This document shows, piece by piece, positions 39,601 to 52,000 of a DNA stretch of 64,000 nt. How positions within the stretch are numbered: the first letter of the stretch is position 1; the number at the start of each line of letters is the position of its first letter. Below the pieces are notes generated by a model, which was given only the letters and a program-made list of their open reading frames with translations, did no database searches and had not been told where the DNA came from. Source of the DNA: Zygaena filipendulae (lineage: Eukaryota > Arthropoda > Insecta > Lepidoptera > Zygaenidae); the NCBI GenBank assembly GCA_907165275.2, contig OU015660.1:10356501-10420500 (forward strand), given 5' to 3'. Both the position numbers and the translations under genes were made by a program.

Positions 39601-40670
39601 CCTTTTAAACGGCTGAAACTTTATAGGTATAACACTTATTAGTTTACAACACAAACGGGGTGTCACAAAAAGCTGTAGTAACAATATACATTTATTTAAA
39701 AGTCGTGTTTTTGTAATGGTTTAAAATAAGCAAAAAAAAATCTAGCAAAAAAAACTTACCTCTAGATTTCCTAACCAACCATAACCAATATGTTTAAAAT
39801 ATTTTTTTTAGATAGTTCTGCAATAATACAAATATAATATGACACCACCAACGAGGTCATAAAAACGACGAAAAGTCATGAAAAGTTCAAGATCATTCGA
39901 TGCAATTCATTGTTACTGAGATGCTAGACCATCTAATCACAGCAAATCCAAATTTGCTGAGGTGTTCTTCTTTTTACCTTTGACATAAGCTTCAAATATG
40001 TCGAAACCATTCTGTAACACCCTGTATGTATTTAAAACTAATAACTACATCATTAAAATTTGTTCAGAACTTTTTGCGTGATGCGTGCTGACAGACATTT
40101 GAAAAAGAAATGCTTGTTTGTCTGACCTTCTATGATAATAAAATTAATTTACAAAGTTAAAGGCACGGCCCCGTTTTATCACCTGTATAGATTTAATCAT
40201 CAGCCGAAAGACGTCCACTACTACATATAGGCTTCCTCAAAGGCCTCCCCAATGTGCATATTATAGATTTAAATCTTATATTTCGTCACTAATTCCGTGA
40301 ATTTTATTTCTAATCAGATTTTAAAGTCCACAATGTATAAATTAAGGATGATAATTTTTTGAATACATATTAAAGTTTTTTATTACTGTTGAAAATCGAA
40401 CATCCTCATTTCAAGTCAATGAAATTTATTCACCTGGCACCACCTATAGGTATTTACTTAAATAAATGAACTATAATACTATTATTATATATGAATTTGT
40501 CGAACGAAAATACTATAATAACATAGAGGACGACATCAACGAACAATAAACGTACCCACTAACATTACAAAGGCACATAACTATAAATAAACCATCGGAA
40601 ACAATGGTTAACGTTTTCACATAACGAGTTTTGTATTGTTCTTCATAAAACATTATACATACTTTTATCG
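36608..40670. other. Intergenic 3' of EED
   Basis: EED 3'UTR must begin here, but its end was not assigned. The region from about 36618 to 36950 reads as two coding-like segments in one frame separated by adjacent stops (see findings). Beyond it are an inverted-repeat element (37158-37780), unremarkable AT-rich sequence, and a short lepidopteran repeat near 40195-40255 (AGACGTCCACTACTACATAT). Confidence 0.5.
37158..37780. mobile_element. 623-bp element with 37-bp terminal inverted repeats
   Basis: The left end 37158-37194 (CAGCTGGCATCGACCACACA...) and right end 37744-37780 are inverted copies with one mismatch. The interior has no long ORF but includes a 41-bp exact tandem duplication (37260-37300 and 37301-37341, starting GCCGTGATTGGCTAATTC). 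Non-autonomous DNA transposon of undetermined superfamily; no target duplication recognised. Confidence 0.75.
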
Positions 40671-40678
40671 AAGTACAG

Positions 40679-41021
40679 TATACAACGTGTTAATGAATTA
40701 ACTGAAAACCTGATACACCCCATTTAAAAAAAATTAACAATAATATGATTAAAATATATTTTATGTCGAAAAAATTTATACTTTAAAAGTTATTCAACAT
40801 TAGTTTGGAGGTGACCTATGTACGAAATTCCAAGCGCTACGCTCGCGCCTACCGGTTTGATTTTTTTTTCTGAGGGCGGCGTACGCGCCAAATATATGTA
40901 TTTAGACATGGGCTAATAAAAATGAAAAAATATTATATTAAAATATAGTGCGATCGATTCGCTAGTTAATTCTGAGCAAACTACTTTCTAGTTGTCAGTT
41001 AATTCATTAACACGTTGTATA
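40679..41021. mobile_element. Mariner-like MITE, 27-bp perfect TIRs
   Basis: Left end TATACAACGTGTTAATGAAT..., right end the exact reverse complement over 27 bp, TA at both outer edges. 343 bp, AT-rich with a short GC block (GCGCTACGCTCGCGCC). TA ends suggest Tc1/mariner origin (inference). Confidence 0.78.
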
Positions 41022-41477
41022 AAACCGCGGATGGAAACCACTAAACGTATAGGTTAAGAAGGTTCGCTCAGAACAAGATAATGATATCGGAACAGTAAAG
41101 GATTTTTAATTAATGTTGAATCATAACCACAGCATCATGACACTAAAGTTAAAATTCCAATAACACTCGTGTCACGCGACACGCGTGTCGTTTGTGGTCA
41201 CGACCGGTCCATGGAGGTATCATGTTTCATCTGATTTTCTTATTACAATACCTACTCCATTGGGGCGGGATTACACTTAGATAAGTAGTACCTAACCAAT
41301 AAATAAAAGATTTCAACTTTAGTTTTTAAGGAAAATTATATCCACTAGAGCATAAAACACCTGAGTTTATGTTTCATGATTTCATCAATACACAAAATCA
41401 GTACATAACGCAAAGAAATCGGATTATTTGTCGTGCTTTCTGCTGCGTTAAACACCAATACCCTTATTAGACATGCT

Positions 41478-41800
41478 GACTAGTTTTTATTTTTTAGTCC
41501 ATCTTGTAGAGTATTAAAAAATATTGGACACGTATTTTTTCTTTTTTTACGTAAACAAAAAATAACGTCGATATTATATTGCGTTGAAATTTCGCGTGAC
41601 GTCACTATTCTGACAGTTTGTATGGCGGTTTTAGCGGTTAGTGACGTCACGCCCCTCTCACCCTAAACTTAAATGCGCTTTATCTCTGTAGGTATATTTT
41701 AATTTATTTGAAAAAGCAAAAAATACGTGTCTATTATGTTTTTTATTTTCTAACTGACGGACTAATTAGAATTTTGATTTTCAAAAGTAGTCAACATCCC
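41478..41800. mobile_element. MITE (GACTAGTTTTTATTTTTTAG type), most complete copy
   Basis: The left end has TTTTTAGTCCATCTTGTAGA, ATTGGACACGTATTTTTTC and TTTTTTTACGTAA. The right end has the inverted counterparts AAAAAGCAAAAAATACGTGT and CTGACGGACTAATTAG. The interior contains TGACGTCAC twice. Related copies occur in EED introns 3 and 4 and in the SLC35F gene at 47150-47440. Confidence 0.65.
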
Positions 41801-44007
41801 CTTTCTCTCAAAGGGCGGCTACGCTAAGGTAAAGATGCCTACACAATACACATGCAGTCGATTCGATGAATAATGTGTAGATACCTATAATATTATCATA
41901 ATTATAAAATATTAATTAATAAATTCGTTTTCACGACTAATGGATATACTTAACCTTTAATTCCTAGAGCAGGAATAATTATCAAATTAAATTAATAGAC
42001 AGTGATGAACCTAAAACATCGCTATTCGCTCGAGTATAATTCAATATCACCAACCAATCAAAATCGGAATGTTTTTACCCTGACTATAATTTATTGTTTT
42101 GATTTTATACATTTTATTTTTATATAGATTATATTATTCATTGACTAAAGTGTGTTCTTCCTAGAAACATACAAATTTAATTCAAGATTAATTATAATAT
42201 TGTAATTCGAGCCATTCGTATTAGGTATAATAATACGAACAATGAACACTTTTGTATGAAATTTATTGTTTTGATTCCATGCTCCGCGTGTCAACGCCAA
42301 ACTTTTATATGGATCCTTTCTCTGTGACATAGAGTGAACATAAACAATAGTATTCCATACATTTAATGTTCACAACCTACGACTAAACCTACTGAGAATA
42401 ATTTCACAACATCGAGACTAGATCATAGACTAGCTAAACTATACACCACAGTTTTTTTTTTAAATACCAGAAATAAATTGCAAGAAAACTCTACCACAAA
42501 ATGGATATATTTTACAACCAAATCTAAAACTAACTACAATTTTTCACCATGTATTGTAACATCTTGTTTTGCTTGAGTAGAATCGGTCTTTGATGTTGCA
42601 TAGAAGTGGTCTCTACATAATATAAGTATATAAAACAGTGGTGTACAAGTATCTCTAAGGACTATAGAATATAATTTATGTATAATAGTATATAATAATA
42701 GGTATATTGATTAATGTATAGAAGAAGAGTCATGAGTGCGAGTGTTGAAAGTAATTATTATATTTCATTTTGCTTATAAATGTTAGTTGTGAAGTGCACA
42801 ATAGTAACTTTTTCGCCATTTCTTTTTGTAAGATTGTGTGAGTATTCATATAAATAGAAAAATGTTTTTCATAAAAAGTTTTATTTGGATATTTGCTGGT
42901 CAGTTGTGGATTGTAAATTTTCTTTCAATGTATGTGGTATGATGAACATTTTTCTTTATTTGAATTAGGGTATGTATAATATAATACATGCCCCATTTTT
43001 CGGACCTATTCTACCGCTTTCTCATAAAATTACAGACTTTTTATCTAAATCCACAATTGAATTAAGATACACTTTTTATAAATATCTTGTACTTTTGACA
43101 GAAAATGGCAATGTCAATGTGGAGTAAAAAAGCGGTAATTTACACCGCTAACGCATAAAACTGAGCTAATTAATCGAGTTTACTGTGTCACGTTTTGGGC
43201 ATCAATGAACTGCATATCTGCTTGTCGTAAATATATATCGTAAATGCACCGCCAAGTGAGCTCTCTGTACTATCTGAAGGCTGACTGGCAGAGAATGCCA
43301 CTGTGGCATTAAGTCCGCCTTTTGTACCATGGTGTGCATAAAGTTTAAATAAATAAATAAATATCTGCAATTTCTATTGCAATCTGCAAATTCTATTCAA
43401 TCATCATCATCAGTTATAAATTTTTACTGTGACTTTTATATTTAATTATTTTAATAATTTCTCCTACGTTAAAAAGGAATGCCATATTATAGTCATGATC
43501 ATATAAATAGGAATTACATACCTACATGATTTTCGCACACAGCCACGAAAGTATGAATAGATTTCAGCATATTCTTTCAAACTATATTGAAACATGTACA
43601 TCGTTCATTCAATAGTTGCAAAGTTGTCGATTTATCACGAATTAATAAGGGGACTGCATCCTTACAAGAAACATACTATTACGCAGGTAAGTAGTAAAGT
43701 AATATTTTAACGGTCATTGATCAACATTCGTTCCTTAATTATTTCAAATAAATACACACAAAATCATATTTATGAAGTTAATGAAACAATATTTACCAAT
43801 TTCACTCATTAGTTTCACATCTGTTTTTTTTTTTCAAATTTCACACTAGTCAATTTTTTTTTATTCCCATTTTTTAAAGTCAATAACACATAACAAATTA
43901 TCGTTTATGTTCCAATAGTTTGAGTAGAAGTAGATATAGTTTGTGTTAGAAGTAGATCTAGTGATCTCAAAGTAGCAGTTAATATAGATGTGCACTACCA
44001 CTACGAG
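41801..44007. other. Intergenic, AT-rich, little recognised
   Basis: No exon or RNA gene recognised. A plus-strand LINE 3' end lies at 43235-43372. Confidence 0.45.
43235..43372 (+). mobile_element. LINE 3'-end fragment (plus)
   Basis: Contains GACTGGCAGAGAATGCC and GGCATTAAGTCCGCCTTTTG and ends CATAAAGTTTAAATAAATAA. The same 3' end is inverted at 8370-8465. 5'-truncated; no ORF. Confidence 0.65.
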
Positions 44008-44119
44008 TAAAGGTCCGTTTATATCTACAGATATTGAGCGAGCCATACACGTTCCGTTGAGCGTGCCAGACACGTTCTGCCACAGACGCACGCTCAATGT
44101 CTGTAATAAACGGACCTTA
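44008..44119. mobile_element. Short MITE, AAGGTCCGTTTAT inverted ends
   Basis: AAGGTCCGTTTAT at 44010-44022 pairs with ATAAACGGACCTT at the right end. Inner arms also pair (ATTGAGCG / CGCTCAAT). Total 112 bp. Confidence 0.75.
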
Positions 44120-44227
44120 AATCTGGATCATATCCAGCAATGTGAGACGCGCAATGATAATATAGTTGCATGCAACTACTACACAGATGTGACACTTGAT
44201 GAAAAGGCAGCACACGTAGTCGTAAAT

Positions 44228-45175
44228 GTGTCACATGTGTCATATATTTTATGTCGAGAGCGGACAGGTATAGTTCAATGCTGACTAGATATGTCACATA
44301 TATATTTGTGTAGCGAGACTAGATGTTTCACTGCCATTTGCTATGATATATGTCACAGGTATAGTTCCATGCCGACTAGATATGTCAAATATATATGTGT
44401 AGCGAGACTAGATGTTTGACTGACATTTGCTGTGATATATGTCACAGGTATAGTTCAATGCCGACTAGATATGTCACATATAATTATTTTTGTGTAGCGA
44501 GACTAGATGTTTCACTGACATTTTCTGTGATATATGTCACAGGTATAGTTCCCGCCGACTAGATATGTCACATATATATTTGTGTAGCGAGACTAGATGT
44601 TTCACTGCCATTTGCTGTGATATATGTCACAGGTATAGTTCCATGCCGACTAGATATGTCACATATATATTTGTGTAGCGAGACTAGATGTTTCACTGAC
44701 ATTTGCTGTGAAATATGTCACAGGTATAGTTCCATGCCGACTAGATATGTCACATATAATTATTTTTGTGTAGCGAGACTAGATGTTTCACTGACATTTT
44801 CTGTGATATATGTCACAGGTATAGTTCCCACCGACTAGATATGTCACATATACATAAATTTATATGTCGAGACTAGATGTTTCACAGATAAATAAAAGTG
44901 TACAGAGAGATGTGTCACACGTATAGTTCTATTCAAGACTAGATGTGTCACATATATATTTGTATGTCAAGACTAGATGTTTCACTGATATAAATGTGTG
45001 GCGAGATATGTGTCACGGGTATAGTTCTATTCAAGACTAGATGTGTCACATATTATATAGTATATTGTATGTCGAGACTAGATATCACACACATAAATAA
45101 AAGTGTGCCGAGAAATGTGTCACTGGTATAGACGGTCGTGCGGCGAGACTAGATGTGTCACAGATGTAATAGATG
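44228..45175. repeat. ~90-95-bp tandem array, decaying to the right
   Basis: Units with GGTATAGTTCCATGCCGACT, ATATGTCACATATA, TGTAGCGAGACTAGATGTTT and GATATATGTCACA recur at spacings of about 90, 90, 95, 90, 91 and 95 bp (anchors 44265, 44355, 44445, 44540, 44630, 44721, 44816). Three to four degenerate units follow to about 45175. The 95-bp variant (AATTATTTTTG insert) returns after 276 bp, so three units form a higher-order repeat. Short ORFs through it are by-products. Confidence 0.9.
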
Positions 45176-45264
45176 TGTCACTTCAGTATCGAGACGGCCG
45201 CGGCACCGGCACGAAGTAATACGCACGTCACAGATGTAGCCAGCAATGTGGTGCGAGGTTGCGA

Positions 45265-46014
45265 CTAGGGTATGTTCCAATATGCACTGCGAGCACTGTA
45301 AGGTATGACGTCAATTCAGTATACTGCGAAGCCGTTCCTTTAATGTTAGATACACTAGTTACTGTTTAAAACGGAACACAGTACAGTATAATGTAATCCA
45401 TGTGATTGTCATGTCACGCTGTCGACCACTCATTGACGACCGACCTACGCGGTCGACTAATCATTGGTCCGATGTTGATCACGCGATCAAACCACTGAGA
45501 GCACCTCAGGGGGCGTGCATTAATCACGTGATGTCTTTTAGAAAATTTTAAACCCCCCATACGTCACGTGTATTTTTTTAGTACAAAGTACATTGAATTT
45601 TTCAGGATATAATCTTTAAATACAGGTATAATCTGATTAAATTTTGGAAATTGGCAATTTTGAAAATCGTCGACGGTGAGTCAGGGCCACGCGCCGCTGT
45701 TTGGTTTAGGAATCGTGCGTTCAACGAAAAATAAATACACGTGATATCTCATTGATGATTGATATCATATTGTTATATTTGAAGATTTTTTTCGAACCCC
45801 TCCATTCCCTTTCGAGCCTCACGTGATTAATGGACACCCCCTCACCTCGCCAAAACGCCAGTGCTCACAGTGCCAAAATATCGACGATTATGTTGTCACA
45901 CTGCGTAACTTAGCATACTGCGGCAGTATACTGTCCGCTATAACGGAACGAATTTCTCATCGCAGCGATCCAGCCAGTGCTGTCAGTGACAAGTGACAAC
46001 GGAACATACCCTAG
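45265..46014. mobile_element. DNA element with CTAGGGTATGTTCC inverted ends
   Basis: The left end CTAGGGTATGTTCC and right end GGAACATACCCTAG are exact inverses. Sub-terminal pieces also pair (CAGTATACTGC-type words near 45320 and 45915). The interior shares a segment (GGTCCGATGTTGATCACGCG) with inverted sequence near 23680-23760. It lies 41 bp beyond the SLC35F-type gene's stop codon and probably forms part of its 3'UTR. Confidence 0.7.
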
Positions 46015-46055
46015 ATGTGGCCGTCGGCGTGGTCCGGGCGGGCGGGCGCGAGCGG

Positions 46056-49000
46056 TCACCGCACGCGGCCCGACGGCGAGCGCAGGTGGGAGCGGATGTA
46101 GCCGGTGCGGTAGTCCGTCGCGTCGCGGTTGCCGTGCACGCTGCTGTGGCCGCGCTTGCGGCTGCGGCTCCATCTGACGGCGACACTAACTACTCAGCCT
46201 CTGCTGGCTCGCGTCCAGCCGACATGCTCATGAAGCTTTGACACAGTCGCTTCTTTGATCGTTTTGTCGCGGGTTCGACAAACGAATCAGGGTGCAGATT
46301 TTTTAGATGAATGTTTTTTAGTTAACCCTGATTCTGGGTGTTAAACATGAATCATTTTTACTATCTATACTATAATAAAAGAGTAAAATCCGCGACTCTG
46401 TTCATTGAATATTTTTAATAAAAATTGACAGGGGGCAATAAAAGAAGAGTAACCAATCACAAAAAAAAAGAGTTTTTTAAATTCTCTTCTATCTGTCTGT
46501 CATGCGGTTTTAACAGGTAGATTAAGCTTAGCCTGGCTACATATAGGCTTTGGTTTATTTAGATCAGTATGTCGGGAAAAAATTTTCATGCGGGTGAAAC
46601 CGCGGGGCTCAGCTAGTGTATTGTAAATGCGAAAGTGAGTTTGTTTGTTTGTTACGCTTTCACGCCTCAACGGCTCAATGGATCATCATGAAATTTTTCA
46701 TACAAGTCGGATACAGAACTATATAAATATAGGGTACTTTTATGTTGGAATTCCCGCGGGAACTCCGAAATTAACGCGAGTATAGTAGTACTTATACATG
46801 CTATATACATTGCATGTTAATTTAAAGATAATATTATGTACCTCGACCTTCCTTCAGCTTTTCAGAAGGCACCCTAGGTAGTAGATACCTTAAATTATTA
46901 TAATCACTTTACCTCAAAAGCCTCATGATGTAATCGGGCCAGTTGTCGGGGAACATGACCAGGAAGAACCCGACTGCGATGAGGATGATGCCCGCCAGCT
47001 TCATGCCCTCGAACTGCACCGCGTACAGCACCACGTCCAATGCTGGAATTCGCAAGTTTTCATTGGACACACCGCGGTTTATGATGACTAACAGGCCCCT
47101 TAGCCAAGTTGACAATTTATAATACCTACTACCTAGGCTATTTGACTAACTTTTTTTTCTAAATTCTATTTAGTCCGCTAGTTGGATAATAAAAAAATAA
47201 TATACACATACCTATATTTTCTTTTTTCAAATTAATGCAAATATACTTGAATAAAGCGCATTACAGTTTAGGAGTGGGGGTTCGTAACGGTAAAAACTGT
47301 ACCTTCTTGTGACGTTCCGACGACGACGACGTTGCGACATTTCGACTCAACGTATCTTCGTTATTTTTTGCTTACGTGAAAAAAGGAAAAAATACTTACG
47401 TGTCTAATATTTTTTACGACTTGGGCAAAGGGGCTGTTGTATTTGAACCTATTAACGAATCTATATTATTTCAGTTTAAGGGTATAACCTGAATAAAACT
47501 TTATTGCATGCAACTTTATTTCTCAACTTGTACCAGCGGAATTTCATCCGCATGAAAACATAAAAGGTGCAACTCACCTGCCGAGGCGGGAACAGCTGTG
47601 ATGAGACCGAGCGAGATGAATATGTTGTAGGTCTTCACGTTACCAAACTGGTACACCAAGTGAAATACTAAAGCAATAATAAAGAATAAATAAATAAATA
47701 AGCAATAGGTATATATAATATGATTAATTTAGGTTATTTCAACATTCAATCTACATTTACATTCGAAAAAAGAATATAATGCTTATTCAAAAACTCAAAT
47801 TTTAATGTTTTTAAGTGTATGGGATCACCCTTAAAGGATTTTTTTAAATAAACCTAAATAAAGTTGAAACCTCTCGTTTTTAAAGCTGGTTAAAAACACG
47901 GATTTTAGGCTGGTCAGAGCAATTTCTGCTAGAAAGGTTTTTTCATTCGGCAGTTTTCGACAGGATTATTAAGTAGACGGTATTCTTTTTAGAAAAGAAA
48001 AGAAAGAAATATTTTTCTATTATTGCTGCAGTAAAGGCATTTTGTAAGATGAAACAATTATGAAACGAGTGATGATAATAATAATTCATAACTTTGACAA
48101 AACCGAAATTTAAATAATATTATTATTATTATTATTATTAACTTTGACAAAACCGAAATAATAATGGGAAACGAACTCACTCAACATAGCGACACTGGTC
48201 ACCAGCAGCTGTATCCAGGGCATGCGGTGCGACGGCACCATCTCGGTGCCGGTGAGGTAGAGCGCCAGGCACACCGGCCACAGCAGCGAAGCGTTCACGA
48301 TGCCCAGGATAGAGAAGAACAGGGCGCGTTGCCCTTCGTTCACTTCACCCATCACTTTGCGAAACAACACCTAGATGGTAGGAAAACATTTACTGAGAAT
48401 ATGAATATCCGGCTCGAAGGACCTATGCTGATACAGAGAGAGATGCCATGTTCAATACAAACTCAAGAGTATTATTACTGTTTGACATTGTGATGTTTAA
48501 GTTCAAACTCCTTGTTTGAACTTAAACTTGTATGTTTAAGTGTGTAATTTCCTTCAGTGTACCATAGTCTTGCAGTAAATGAATTTGAATCTAGTGCTGT
48601 AACAGAAATCTAAAAACTTATCCAAAACTTACTTTAAAAATAGCAAAGCCGGCGGCAGCGCAAGCAGACAGTACCACACCACCAAGGGTGGAGCTACCTG
48701 TGATTCCATCCATGTAAGCGAGAAGAGCTATACCCGTGTCACACAGAATGGCTGCCACAATCTAATTAAACAAATAGAAATGTTATCAACATTGTTTTTT
48801 TGAGTAATTTGGTAAAGAATAATAAAATATCGATGATAAAGAATAATAATATAAATTTATTTCCAACTATCCGGAACAAAAGACTAACGGCCGCACTCAG
48901 AGTCGACTTTAATGATTACTTAGTTAAGTATAGATTTTGAAACAAAACTGCCGCAATCAGAGACGTTCAGTAAATTAATGTTAATTGGCATTTAATGAGG

Positions 49001-52000
49001 TGTAACTTAATTAGTTAAATGCTAATTAACATTAATTTATTAAACTTGTCTTGATTGCGGCAGTTTTGTTTTAAAAATCTATACTTAACTAAGTAAGCAT
49101 TAAAGTCGACTTTGAGTGGAGTTTTACGGCCGCACTCAGAGTCGACTTTAATGATTACTTAGTTAAGTATACATTTTTAAAACAAAACTGCCGCAATCAG
49201 AGAAGTTCAGTAAATTAATGTTAATTGGAATTTAATGAGATGTAACTCAATTAGTTAAATGCCAACTAACATTAATTTTTCAAACTTGTCTGATTGCGGC
49301 AGTTTTGTTTTAAAAATCTATACTTAACTAAGTAATCATTAAAGTCGACTTTGAGTGTGGCGGTAAGAGTATTAATGTACTTACCCTAACACCAACAAAT
49401 TGCTCATGCAAGATCACCCACGACAGAAGATAAACACAGGACACGTTCGTAGCAAAGAGAGCCACAACATCCGTAGACAGAAGAATCTTGAGCGAATATG
49501 TGTACATATAGATTGTGACCACCCATAGTAAGCAGAAGAGGCCGCAGCGACTCAAAAAACGTGCTAAAAAGTAACATTTTGCTGTTATTACTGATATTTT
49601 TCTTAAGAATATTATTACATAGGGATGGTTTTTAGAAATTTTATCATAAATTGCTTTAGAGTTTAGTTTGTTCGCGCTATTACTCGGAAGGTATGCGAAA
49701 GTGTGCTTAAACTTATAACATTGTGATTTTTTTAATTATGTCAAAAATCAAATATACTTTATTTTTACTAAAAAATATGTACACAAAGAACAACAGATAA
49801 AGCAGATAAGAATTGGCAGCTTTAAGATATTGCCTAAGAACTATTTCTTCAATGCAACCATATAAAAGAAATAAATATCTGAGAATATAGTTTAAAAAAA
49901 TATATCGCATGTAAACTTATAAAATTTAGAAAAATTATTCATGGTTTCTTACAGCGTTTTTCTCTATCATCTTTATCATAATTCAGAATCTCCCCAAACT
50001 GACTACAAATAAAAATAAACCACTCTGCATATGGGATGGGATGTTATTATTATGTAATAACTAGCTGTCCCCCGCGATTTCATCCGCGGTAATTTCGGAG
50101 TTCTGTAGTTTAGTGCTGTAGTTTACGGTGATAAGCAGTTCTCCGCATTAATTACTATCCTATCTTTTACGTTGGACCATATTATAAATGGTTACAAAAT
50201 TTTATCAAAATCCGTTCAGTAGTTTCGGAGTCCATAGCGGACAAACAACGTGACACGTGATTTATATATATTAAGATGATTATTATACCACATACCAAAT
50301 GTAAACCCCTTCTCTCTGAAATCTCTGAAGGCGTCGTAAACAATATCATTGGTCGACTTACACTTATTGTGTATTAACATGACAATTATGTACAAAGGGT
50401 AGAAGAATATGAGCCAATTTGTGCAGAACCATGCCGTAAAGAATGGTGCATTGTAGAGATTCTGAAATGAAAATAGCTCATAAAATCTTATCACATAATA
50501 TTATATTAACTAATGTCATTACAAACTCATAGAACTATCTCATATACATAATTATAATCTTTTTTACTCACAAGTGAATCTGCTGTTGTGTTGTTGATGA
50601 CCACACTTGGTGTTTCTGTACTGTGTATAGTATTATGGCCATTAGGCAGATATACTTCCAAATACATATGTTTAATGCAATGCGTACTTGTCACCCAGGA
50701 CACTGTGAGAATTACTGTCACACAGGTACCATAGTAGAGCTGAAATTTTGCAAATTGTAATTTTATCATATAGTTAAATTTAATAGAGCTGTCCCCCGCG
50801 ATTTTATCCGCGGTAATTTCGGAGTTCCCGCGGGAATTCTGGGAGAAAGTAATCTACGTTATTCTTTGTACCTACCCCTGACAGTAGTTTATGGTGATTA
50901 GCTGTTCCCCACATTAATTCCAGAGTTCCCACGGGAATTCCGGGATAAAAACTATCCTATCTTTTAAGTTGGACCATATTATTAATGGTTACAAAATTTT
51001 ATCAAAATCCGTTCAAAAGTTTCGGAGTCCATCGCGGACAAACAACGTGACACGTGATTTATATATATTAAAGATTTTCATTTATTAACTACTCAGAATT
51101 ACTAATATTATTTTTTAGCTGTCCCCTGCACCCACAGTAATTTTGGAGTTCCCATGGGAATTTTGGGATAAAAAGTACTCTATGTTACTCAGGACTATTG
51201 TAGCTTCCTATAAGTGAAAGAATATTCGAAATCGGTTCAGTAGATCCAGAGATTACCCCCTTCAATGTCACAAACTCATAATTCACAAACTTTGCCTTTT
51301 TATAATATTAGTAAAGATAACACAAACTTTATGTAGTTATTCTATAAAATCAATTCGTTTTAGATCTATTCTCAAAGTAGCTGTGTGCTAGACAGTAGTG
51401 CTTACAACATGTTAAAACACACACAAACACACACAAGATAGGCCACAGTTCATAATACATAATATTTTAGTTTGGTGCAATATTCATCATATCATTGTAA
51501 TCAAAAAGTATTTTGAATATTTAAACAGCACAGGTACTATAATAATATTATTAGGTAAATAACTAATAAACATATTTTTATTTTTTGTCTTTAGAGACAA
51601 ATAACCAAAATTTTCATTTAGTCTGCAAATTTCTTACTTTTTTACAGTATAACATACATTGCTTTTGTGTGACCAGCTGTGCTATAATTTCATTCAGGCT
51701 GGCTGGAATATAAAAGTAAGCTCAGCTCACGAGCATGTTTTTTTTTTATGTGGAGGAAATCAAAACCAAAAATGTCTAGACTTAATATTCATATGTGAGT
51801 GTCCACATAAAAAGATACCAGTAGTGGGCAATTGAGTTAAGACTACATAGTCAATTGATAGTAAGGATTGAAAATTATTCAAAAACTAGCACAGTTTTTT
51901 TTTATCAGACATTCGAAGTTGAAATTCTAAAAAGTTTGATTTGAGAAAAAGCATTATAAAAGTTCGAGTGAAAAAAAAAACATGTTTACTTGCTTGTTAC

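Noticed and set aside
44490..44838. Cysteine-rich repeated peptides (CSETRCFTDI type)
   Set aside because: They are translation of the ~90-bp tandem array, vary with frame and lack a start or splice context.
44228..45175. CRISPR-like array
   Set aside because: Units of ~90 bp repeat throughout with no unique spacers, in an animal genome; it is a tandem satellite-type repeat.
45910..46241. GC-rich ORFs of 66-87 codons on both strands
   Set aside because: They are open by composition. The frame that joins exon 8 of the SLC35F-type gene at 46173 explains the coding signal here.
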